Assembly (NCBI GenBank): GCA_034666985.1
Contig: JAXDKS010000010.1
Span: 114,842-178,841 of the forward strand
DNA length: 64,000 nt
Source: DATARR01 sp034666985
GTDB taxonomy: Bacteria; Acidobacteriota; Thermoanaerobaculia; Multivoradales; UBA5704
Direction: 5' to 3'
The position numbers were made by a program, and so were the translations under genes. Every line of letters starts with the position of its first letter. Positions within the stretch are counted from its first letter, which is position 1. The notes under the pieces are model-generated. The model was given only the letters and a program-made list of their open reading frames with translations, did not search any database and was not told the DNA's origin. This document shows, one piece after another, positions 57,863-64,000 of this stretch.

Positions 57863-58075
57863 TCAGCGGCTTTGGGGAACCTCTTGCTTGGCGAGATCGA
57901 GGAGGAGGCGGAGAGCCCGGTTGACCGACTCCGAATCCTTGAAGGCCCGAGCCACGTCGGGATCGAGCAGGACCACGTTCGTACCCTCCTGGTAGCGCTG
58001 GTAGTACTTGCCGCGCACCGCTCCCGAGAAGTCGTACTCCGGTTCGAGATCGTCGTCTTCAGGTTCCTGACTCAT
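57863..58075 (-). CDS. BrnA-position antitoxin
   Basis: A 70-residue acidic protein starting M-S-Q-E-P-E-D-D-D-L-E, with S-G-A-V-R-G-K-Y-Y-Q-R-Y-Q-E-G-T-N-V-V-L-L-like core and a helical end. It is the counterpart of the antitoxin at 31004-31267. It overlaps the 3' end of a frameshifted BrnT gene. Its survival while the toxin is broken is the common decay pattern. Confidence 0.78.
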   Translation of the reverse strand: MSQEPEDDDLEPEYDFSGAVRGKYYQRYQEGTNVVLLDPDVARAFKDSESVNRALRLLLDLAKQEVPQSR

Positions 58076-58332
58076 AGCGCCTTCTTTCCTGTGTAGTTGC
58101 CGCCCTCGCACTGATGATCCGGACGCTCTCCTCTGCGTCGGTGTGGGAGACGACCAGCAGTCTGCCCCGAGGACATCCCCATCGTGATGAAGCGAACCTC
58201 AAGCTCGGAATGCTTGGCGTCCGGGATCGTCGCCGCCAACGCATCGCCGAACACGGTGCTCGCCTCCTCGAACGAGACCTCGTGCTTCCGAAGGTTGCGG
58301 ACCTCCTTCTCTGGGTCCCATTCGAACCTCAC
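58059..58332 (-). pseudogene. Frameshifted BrnT-family toxin
   Basis: The first 55 codons read M-R-F-E-W-D-P-E-K-E-V-R-N-L-R-K-H-E-V-S, matching BrnT. After M-G-M-S-S the frame is lost, and the neighbouring frame carries the rest: L-L-V-V-S-H-T-D-A-E-E-S-V-R-I-I-S-A-R. The shift lies near 58155-58170. The intact paralogue at 30757-31032 gives the expected alignment. Inactive unless a frameshift occurs during expression. Confidence 0.82.
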
Positions 58333-58475
58333 CCTCGAAGTATACCGGCCCTATGAGCGGCTGGCGCTTTTTCGCCTGCCTTGAGGGCGCGGATACGACG
58401 CTCGGCCGTCGTCTCCGCTTGTTGGAACAATCCCTCGCTTGGAGATAGTATTGCTTGGCCAAGGGGCCGGAGACC

Positions 58476-58760
58476 ATGACGCTGACTCTGAACCTACCGC
58501 TGGACCTGGAAAAGCGCCTTCAGCACGAGGCCGAGCGGCAGGGATTGCCTGCTGATGCTCTGACCCTCCAACTGCTGGACCAGCACCTTCCTTCCAAGGA
58601 ACCCCGAGGGAAGCTGGTCGAGCTGCTTCAGTCCTGGATTGAGGAGGGCGATGCTCAGGAGCAGAAGGAGACTGGCGAGTACCTGATCCGGGTCCTGGAC
58701 GAGGACCGTCTCTCTGACCGTCGCCTCTTTCCCCCTGAGCTCAAGGGCGTGACTTGGTGA
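58476..58760 (+). CDS. Antitoxin of a PIN-toxin pair
   Basis: A 94-residue protein: M-T-L-T-L-N-L-P-L-D-L-E-K-R-L-Q-H-E-A opens a ribbon-helix-helix-like domain, followed by an acidic C-terminal helix. GGAG precedes the ATG. Its stop overlaps the GTG of the PIN gene. Confidence 0.75.
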   Translation: MTLTLNLPLDLEKRLQHEAERQGLPADALTLQLLDQHLPSKEPRGKLVELLQSWIEEGDAQEQKETGEYLIRVLDEDRLSDRRLFPPELKGVTW

Positions 58761-59210
58761 GCCGCACCATCGTGCTGGATGCCGGACCTCTCGGCCTGGT
58801 CACGAACCCCAAGATCTCTCCCCCAAAGTCTTGCCTGTGCCCAATGGCTGCAGGCGTTGGTCGCCTCCGGCGTGCAAGTCATCTTGCCCGAGATTTCTGA
58901 CTACGAGGTGCGCCGTGAGCTGCTGCGCGCCCAGAAGGTGAAAGGGATCGAGAGACTGGATGCCTTGGCCGGTCTGGTCCAATACCTGCCACTGTCGACG
59001 ACCGCGATACGTCAGGCGGCGGTCCTGTGGGCGAAAGCTCGGCAGCAGGGCCAGCCGACCGCAGGAGATAAGGCGCTGGATGGAGACGTAATCCTCGCAG
59101 GCCAAGCGATAACGCTCGATGTCCAGACATGGTGGGTTGCGACAACAAATGTCGGCCATCTCTCTCGCTTCGTACCTGCTGAGCTCTGGCAGAACATCGA
59201 GCCCTCCTGA
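58757..59210 (+). pseudogene. PIN-domain toxin with a one-base frameshift in a C-run
   Basis: GTG opens V-S-R-T-I-V-L-D-A-G-P-L-G-L-V-T-N-P-K-I-S-P. After five Cs (58820-58824) the frame is lost. Removing one C restores I-S-P-Q-S-L-A-C-A-Q-W-L-Q-A-L and then 125 more residues with the PIN features Y-E-V-R-R-E-L-L and D-G-D-V-I-L-A-G-Q. Full length apart from this lesion: a mutation, a sequencing error or a slippage switch. Confidence 0.78.
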
Positions 59211-59249
59211 GGATCGCAACTTCTACCCAGGCTGCAAAAGTCGCCCGCT

Positions 59250-59515
59250 GGTCCGGCCCCTTCGGGATCTTCCGCGGCGACGGCCGGGGCGTGGGCGAGC
59301 CCGGCTGTTCCCGCTACTCCCTGGTCCACCGCCCAACCCGGCGGATCGTCGCCACGCTCCCCTACCGGCGGGCCTGTATGGCGCTCGCGGCGGAGCTGGC
59401 CGTGCTGCGCATCGACTGGCAGGAGATCGATCCGGAGAAGGTGCTCGGGGCGGCACCCGACCGCGGGAAGGCACAGGCGACCGTCAGGCTTTTCGAGCGA
59501 CTCACCCGCACGTAG
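59250..59515 (+). pseudogene. C-terminal copy of the element gene at 47782-48324
   Basis: Encodes S-G-P-F-G-I-F-R-G-D-G-R-G-V-G-E-P-G through L-T-R-T, nearly identical to the last 90 residues of the element protein. DNA similarity runs past the stop (CACCCGCACGTAGCAGGATCG). No N-terminal half or start is present. It marks an older or related element in this accessory region. Confidence 0.8.
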
Positions 59516-59683
59516 CAGGATCGGGGGGGCCGGTTCCCTTGCCGGGCCGCCCCCCCCACCGCCTCAAGCCTGGGGGCGAAACTCATCTTGAGGGCACCTC
59601 ATAGGAACTACACGACCGGAGAGGCATAGGGAACCGCTTGCACCGAAGTGAGCTAAAATGAGCTACACACAAAAGGAGATGCC

Positions 59684-60118
59684 ATGAGAACCGCGATCTG
59701 CTTGGCCGTTACTGGACTACTGTTCGCTGCTACAGCCGGAATGGCAGCCGAACCGCCGAATTCTGGAATGGACGTCTACGCGGCTGCCTTTGCGAGCAAA
59801 AAGGTACCTGCCGGAGACAAGAACACGATTGACGTGGTAGGGAAGGTTGTAGGTGGCGCTGGGGTTACGGTTTGCGGGGTCCCGGTGCTTACGATCCGGT
59901 TGCAGGCCGGCAATCAAGCGGTGTTCGCGCAGTGTGCCGGGGCTTCGATGTACTCGACATGTGGTCGATTCAAGATCAACCAGCGTGTACACCTTCAGGG
60001 ACTACTGGCCCAAGTACCTGATCCAACAACCCCGGGTTTCAATCCATGCGACCAGTCAACCTGGCAACTTCTACTTGTTGGCGTTGGGACGTTCACCGCT
60101 ACGAAATCGGTGCCGTGA
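59684..60118 (+). CDS. Small secreted protein, OB-fold-like
   Basis: A 144-residue protein with a signal peptide ending G-M-A-A near residue 22. The mature part is beta-rich with four cysteines (V-C-G-V, Q-C-A-G, T-C-G-R, P-C-D-Q) that could form disulphides. I-D-V-V-G-K-V and V-H-L-Q-G-L-L suggest an OB-like barrel, tentatively. AAAGGAGATGCC precedes the ATG. Unknown function. Confidence 0.62.
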   Translation: MRTAICLAVTGLLFAATAGMAAEPPNSGMDVYAAAFASKKVPAGDKNTIDVVGKVVGGAGVTVCGVPVLTIRLQAGNQAVFAQCAGASMYSTCGRFKINQRVHLQGLLAQVPDPTTPGFNPCDQSTWQLLLVGVGTFTATKSVP

Positions 60119-60203
60119 TATGCGTTCCGGTCGATAACCTTGGCAGATCGGGAGGAGTTCCCGGTAGGCTTCCGGTATCGAATCCGATTTCCAGGGAGGT
60201 CCA

Positions 60204-60722
60204 ATGCTGCGCTTCCGGCGTTCCTCTCTCGTTTGCATACTGCTATGGACTCTAATTCCATTGGCGATGGTCGCTGTAGCCGGCCTCTGGCCTGATAATC
60301 AGGTTGTTCTTACTTCAGGTTGTGAGCCGGAAGGCAAGCTAAGCAGCTTTCGCTCTTCTGTGCAAGGCCGGCTGTTCTGGCGCCGGCAGCTTCGCCAGAT
60401 TGATGATGAAATGGCCTGGATCGCTTGGATCAAGGGCCAGCCAAAGGCAAGGGCTCGCGTGCGCGCCGTCGTTGAAAAGATGGATCGTGACAGTCAAGCA
60501 ATGTTGGAAGATTTTTACGCCAAGCATCCAGATCTTCGCCAACACGAAAGCGAAAGTGAACGGGCCGCAAGTGCGCTCCGCGAGCAAGCCGAATCGATCC
60601 GCGAGCAAGCCGAAGCAATCGAGGAGGCTGAATTCCAGCGAACCGTACTCGCGCCGTGGCTCGCCCGGCGGCTGGGTCAACTCCAGAGATGCAGGCCAGT
60701 AGCCCAAGCTAAAGCGCGCTAG
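60204..60722 (+). CDS. Membrane-anchored or secreted hypothetical protein
   Basis: A 172-residue protein with an N-terminal hydrophobic segment (residues about 8-28). A helical, charged stretch contains repeats of R-E-Q-A-E-S/A-I. GGGAGG lies upstream of the ATG. No family is recognised. Confidence 0.55.
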   Translation: MLRFRRSSLVCILLWTLIPLAMVAVAGLWPDNQVVLTSGCEPEGKLSSFRSSVQGRLFWRRQLRQIDDEMAWIAWIKGQPKARARVRAVVEKMDRDSQAMLEDFYAKHPDLRQHESESERAASALREQAESIREQAEAIEEAEFQRTVLAPWLARRLGQLQRCRPVAQAKAR

Positions 60723-61128
60723 CTAGACAGCTCCGCGCGGCCCGCCCCTAGCAAGTGCGGATTTCGTCCCGTTCTCCACACATCACCGTAACAAGCTCAA
60801 CGGGCATCACAGAATCTCAGGCGGTCGCGTAGTCTCGCGCGAGGCACACGGCCGCCCTTACTACATCACGCCGGAACAGGCAAGGCGGGGGGCGGCAAGG
60901 GGAGCCGGCCGCGCCGCGCACTGGATAGAGGACGGGCGGCGTAGAGGGGAACCGGGACCCGCGGGGGGACGAGCCCCGCTCCGCCGCGCCCCACGTCCGG
61001 CTTCGCCGAGCGCTCTGCCGCGGGCGACTGCCTGGTACCTGACGACGTGTCCGTGACGGCCTGCGCGCCGTAGCCCACTTTTCAGCTACCGCCTCTCCGG
61101 AGCTCCCTCACGAGGAGAGGGCTTTCGT
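60723..61128. other. Non-coding stretch
   Basis: About 400 bp, GC-rich in the middle (60880-61010), with only chance frames. Nothing recognisable apart from the promoter at its right end. Confidence 0.5.
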
Positions 61129-61134
61129 TATAAT
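61129..61134 (+). promoter_or_regulatory. Consensus -10 box TATAAT for a leaderless start
   Basis: A perfect TATAAT ending seven bases before ATG 61142, with no ribosome site between; transcription should begin at or beside the A of ATG. Confidence 0.6.
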
Positions 61135-61141
61135 ATACAGC

Positions 61142-62386
61142 ATGGATCAACACCCGGATGAGCAAGCCCTGCGACGGTTTGTTCGCGGCGAACTGAAATC
61201 TTCAGACGCCCACAAGATCGACCATCACCTCTCTATCTGTACGGAGTGCCGGGATCGCGCCGATGAGGCAGCTATCCCCCTGATTCTCCGGCTCCAGGAT
61301 TCTTGGACCAGCTACGACTACGACGAGTCGTTCGATCGCGCCGCTGCCCGCGCAGCCGACCGGCTCTCTCTCGTCTTCGGAGAGGCGTGGACCACGGAGG
61401 TTCTCCTTGAGGAACTTCTGCGGGAGCCTGCCCCTGCGCGTTGCCGCACCGTTCGAAACGATGAGAGATTCCACACCCTGAATTTGTGCGACGCTCTACA
61501 GGCTCGCGCTCAAGAGTTGTGGCTCCTGGATCCAGCCCAGTCTCTCATACTCGCGGACTTGGCGATCGAGGTCGCTCAACACCTTCAAACGGAGAAATAT
61601 GGATCGGCGCTCGTCGAAGACGCCCGCGCCCGGTCTTGGGCAAAGTTGGGTAATCTCTTTCGTGTCGTGACAGATCTACGGAGATCAGAACAGGCTTTAG
61701 CCCAAGCCTGGCTCCATCATTTGGAGGCGGGACAGGACTCCTATACGGAGATAGAGATTCTCGGCTACATTGCGAACCTGCGCAAGGTTCAGAGCCGATT
61801 CAGTGACGCGGTTCATCTCTGCGATCGGGCTTTATCTTTGTGTCGCGAGGGCGAGGACCATATTCTCGAAGCGGACAGCTTGATCAGAAAGGGACACATC
61901 CTGGGGCGTGAGGGCCAACATAAGAGTGCAATTTTTGCTATCCGGGAGGGCCTCAACAAGCTCATCCCGGACGAAAATCCGTGGCTGGTATTCCATGGTA
62001 CGCACAATCTCGCGGCCGTACTCTCCATCAGTGGCTCGCCCATCGAAGCGGAAAGATTGCTGACGAAAGTTCTTCCTGTCTACCAGGACAATGGACGTAA
62101 AACTGCCGCAGCTTGGAACTTTTGGCTTGAGGGCCTGGTCGCGAAGAATTTAGGTGACTTCCCTCAAGCGGAGACTGCATTGCGCAAAGCCCAGGAATCA
62201 TTCCTCAACGGTCTCTCGAGCAGCGATGTCGTCTCGGTCACGCTCGAATTGGCGGAGATCTACTGTAGGACAGGAAAGCCGCGGCAGGTGAAGGAAGCCC
62301 TGAGCGAAGTTATTCCCCTCACCGAAGCTCTGGGCCTCCACCGTCAGGCGCTGATGGCCCGCCTGCTGTATGAGCAAGCCGTTTAG
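61142..62386 (+). CDS. Zinc-finger-like/TPR-repeat protein, paralogue of 17764-19170
   Basis: A 414-residue protein. The first 50 residues form an anti-sigma-like zinc finger: L-R-R-F-V-R-G-E-L, H-K-I-D-H-H-L-S-I-C-T-E-C (H-x-x-x-C-x-x-C). The remainder is TPR-like (A-K-L-G-N-L-F-R-V-V-T-D-L-R-R, E-I-L-G-Y-I-A-N-L-R-K-V, L-E-L-A-E-I-Y-C-R-T-G). Same architecture as the protein at 17764-19170. No sigma factor gene is adjacent. Function unknown. Confidence 0.78.
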   Translation: MDQHPDEQALRRFVRGELKSSDAHKIDHHLSICTECRDRADEAAIPLILRLQDSWTSYDYDESFDRAAARAADRLSLVFGEAWTTEVLLEELLREPAPARCRTVRNDERFHTLNLCDALQARAQELWLLDPAQSLILADLAIEVAQHLQTEKYGSALVEDARARSWAKLGNLFRVVTDLRRSEQALAQAWLHHLEAGQDSYTEIEILGYIANLRKVQSRFSDAVHLCDRALSLCREGEDHILEADSLIRKGHILGREGQHKSAIFAIREGLNKLIPDENPWLVFHGTHNLAAVLSISGSPIEAERLLTKVLPVYQDNGRKTAAAWNFWLEGLVAKNLGDFPQAETALRKAQESFLNGLSSSDVVSVTLELAEIYCRTGKPRQVKEALSEVIPLTEALGLHRQALMARLLYEQAV

Positions 62387-62748
62387 CATCGCGATTTGGG
62401 CGGTGGTAAAGTTCAGAGTTCGCTATGCGAGCGATGATACTCCTGTCTCGGCTCTGGAAAGCCTGAAGGAGGCTTTGCGCCTTGCCCGCGCCTCGGGGTA
62501 CCGGGCAAGCGAGGCGTAGGCCGGCTAATGCCTGGCCTGTGGGTGTTACCATAGAGGCGATAGGAGGCGTATGGAGGCCGGCAAGCCAAACGATTGAGAC
62601 GTAGGAGCAACTTGTGGAGCAAATACACCTTGGGGCACTCGGAGAAAGCACGCTAGCCACTTGGGCCACAGCGAGAGGGATATTACCTCAGAGGGTGGGC
62701 TCGTGGAGAAGCGGATTAAGTCGCGACGGCGGGGCAAGTCCGATTGAA
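62387..62748. other. Non-coding stretch
   Basis: About 360 bp of mixed composition with scattered short frames; nothing recognised. Confidence 0.5.
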
Positions 62749-62934
62749 TCATTGGTGCGGCTTCAGTTGCTCGAAAGCCCGCGGGAGAAGATGGCAGCCA
62801 GGGATTATGATGCCGATAAGGCCGGCAACAAGTCTCACAAACCAATTTCCATTCCACAAGAAGAACAGACCCAACCCACCAATTGCAATAACACCACCGA
62901 GCACTAAACCGAGGATTCCAGCGCGATGGATCAC
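62749..62934 (-). CDS. Small membrane protein
   Basis: A 61-residue hydrophobic protein starting with GTG (V/M-I-H-R-A-G). It has two likely membrane segments (I-L-G-L-V-L-G-G-V-I-A-I-G-G-L-G and F-V-R-L-V-A-G-L-I-G-I-I-I-P-G) and a short polar tail. The clean two-helix pattern supports a real gene; no family or ribosome site confirms it. Confidence 0.45.
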   Translation of the reverse strand: MIHRAGILGLVLGGVIAIGGLGLFFLWNGNWFVRLVAGLIGIIIPGCHLLPRAFEQLKPHQ

Positions 62935-63005
62935 GATATAGCTATAGCAGCGGCTGGCCTGAGTTGGTTTGACGGCTTGCTCCTGCTCGTTAATGTTGCT
63001 GGCAT

Positions 63006-63155
63006 CTACATTCTTGCTCGCCGCCGGTCGTTGAAGGCGCGGAGCCGGAGCGCTTCCGCTTCGTCCTCGTGGAACCAGATGGTCTTCTTGACTCCCTTGC
63101 CGGTGATCCCGGCCTTCTCCTGCTTCGCGTCCTCACCGCTGTCTCTATTTGCCAC
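63006..63155 (-). CDS. Truncated ribbon-helix-helix-like remnant
   Basis: About 49 codons from GTG: a linker, then K-K-T-I-W-F-H-E-D-E-A-E-A-L-R-L-R-A-F-N-D-R-R-like sequence, which resembles the start of a ParD/RHH DNA-binding domain, and then a stop. It overlaps the MFS gene by 11 bases. Probably a fragment. Confidence 0.4.
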   Translation of the reverse strand: MANRDSGEDAKQEKAGITGKGVKKTIWFHEDEAEALRLRAFNDRRRARM

Positions 63156-64000
63156 AGCCAGCGACCTTAAGCTCGACGCGGCGGTCATCTCCAAGGAGCG
63201 AAAGGCGTGTTGCGAGAGCGCGGCTTCCAGCCGCGATGGCGAGCGCGACGACGATCAGAATGGCCGCGACTGCGAACGTGATCCGCATGCCGGTGGCAAC
63301 GGCCTCGGGGTGCGCCGTTGTGATGTCGATCGTCGCCGATGCGAGCGCGAACACGGCGCCCATGACGGATGCACCGGTGATGAGCCCGAGATTGCGCGAT
63401 AGGTTGAGCATGCCGGAAATAACGCCCCGCTGGTCCGGGAGAATATCTGTCATGACGGCGGTGTTGTTGGCCGTCTGGAACAGCCCATAGCCAGCGGTAA
63501 TGACGACGATGGGGGCGATGTAGCCGGAGATGCCGAGCGTCGCCGGCAGCATGGATAGAATGAAGGAACCGGTCGCTATTCCGATGAGCCCAACGAGGGT
63601 CACGCGTTGGGCGCCAAAACGGTCCGCAATGCGACCGGCTGGCACACCCGTCAGCGCGGCGACAAGCGGACCGACCGACAGGACGAGCCCAACCATGGCC
63701 GCATCGAGCCCGAGCGCACGAGAGAGATAGAACGGCCCGACCACCAGCGTCGCCATCATCACCGTCGAGACGAGCGTGCTCATGGCGAGGCTCGCGCTCA
63801 GCACGGCATCGCGAAACATCGCCAGGCGGATCAACGGCGATTCGGCTTTCGCCTCGGCGAGCACGAAGAGTGCGAGTCCGAGGGCGGCAGCCGACAGCAG
63901 CGCCACATTGAGCAGGCCGAAACTGCCGCGCCCCATCGTCATGGCGAGCGCATAGGCCGCGAGCGTCAAGGCAATCAGCAGCGTGCCGATCGTGTCGAAG
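63145..64000 (-). CDS. MFS transporter (EmrB/QacA-like), N-terminus outside window
   Basis: The last 285 residues of a drug-efflux-type major facilitator. It has membrane segments throughout, with G-P-L-V-A-A-L-T-G-V-P-A-G-R-I-A-D-R-F-G-A-Q-R (the MFS loop motif) and G-Y-G-L-F-Q-T-A-N-N-T-A-V. Codon use is more even than in the core genes, and it borders TA and hypothetical fragments, so acquisition by transfer is possible. Confidence 0.87.
   Translation of the reverse strand, partial: FDTIGTLLIALTLAAYALAMTMGRGSFGLLNVALLSAAALGLALFVLAEAKAESPLIRLAMFRDAVLSASLAMSTLVSTVMMATLVVGPFYLSRALGLDAAMVGLVLSVGPLVAALTGVPAGRIADRFGAQRVTLVGLIGIATGSFILSMLPATLGISGYIAPIVVITAGYGLFQTANNTAVMTDILPDQRGVISGMLNLSRNLGLITGASVMGAVFALASATIDITTAHPEAVATGMRITFAVAAILIVVALAIAAGSRALATRLSLLGDDRRVELKVAGCGK

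Overview
The window is about 64 kb of high-GC chromosome from a Gram-negative-type bacterium: it carries MreBCD/PBP2/RodA, a PpiD-like periplasmic foldase, a WaaP-like kinase domain and an HtrA protease. The futalosine-type menaquinone gene mqnE, the paired M16 peptidases and the density of toxin-antitoxin (TA) remnants fit Acidobacteriota best. That assignment is an inference; no rRNA is present to prove it.

Layout. 0-2.5 kb: a leftward flavoprotein / degenerate metallophosphoesterase / radical SAM cluster. 2.5-8.3 kb: a tightly overlapping rightward operon (type III polyketide synthase, isoprenylcysteine-type methyltransferase, acyl carrier protein, fatty acyl-AMP ligase, flavin hydroxylase) that looks like a phenolic-lipid pathway, followed by YceI. 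8.5-10 kb: a radical SAM protein. 10.1-13.8 kb: an accessory island with an XRE/GIY-YIG fusion, a ParE-type TA pair, a PIN fragment, and an ATPase-DUF4276 pair that may be a defence system. 13.8-25 kb: DoxX, a lipid kinase, ruvB, ruvA, PpiD-like and FecR genes, regulators, and a first 21-bp palindromic repeat array. 25.4-30.7 kb: mreB-mreC-mreD-mrdA-rodA. 30.7-33 kb: a TA graveyard with one intact VapBC-like pair. 33-43.7 kb: RNase G, a kinase/glycosidase-like fusion, two M16 peptidases, HtrA, ubiX and two secreted proteins.

43.8-50.4 kb is a 6.6-kb integrative element flanked by a 22-bp direct repeat. It lies inside the 5' end of a ubiA-type prenyltransferase gene and supplies a replacement N-terminus. 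It carries a tyrosine integrase, an excisionase-like HTH protein, a DUF3631-like ATPase bracketed by inverted 9-bp repeats, a small-terminase-like HTH protein and a PD-(D/E)xK nuclease-like cargo gene. Beyond it come prenyltransferase-mqnE-deoxynucleoside kinase, then panBCD behind a long leader with a terminator-like hairpin, then thiG.

Between thiG and tRNA-Arg(ACG) lies a second array: about 30 palindromic 21-bp monomers, seven of which form a 147-bp higher-order repeat. From 57.8 to 64 kb is another accessory region: a frameshifted BrnT toxin, a frameshifted PIN toxin, a broken copy of one of the element's genes, small secreted or membrane proteins, a second zinc-finger/TPR paralogue and a truncated MFS transporter.

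The two strongest novelty candidates are the pair of unrelated palindromic arrays sharing a 21-bp period, and the element that replaces the start of the menaquinone prenyltransferase gene. Several genes have a TAnnnT box 6-10 bases before the start codon and no ribosome-binding site, suggesting leaderless transcripts.
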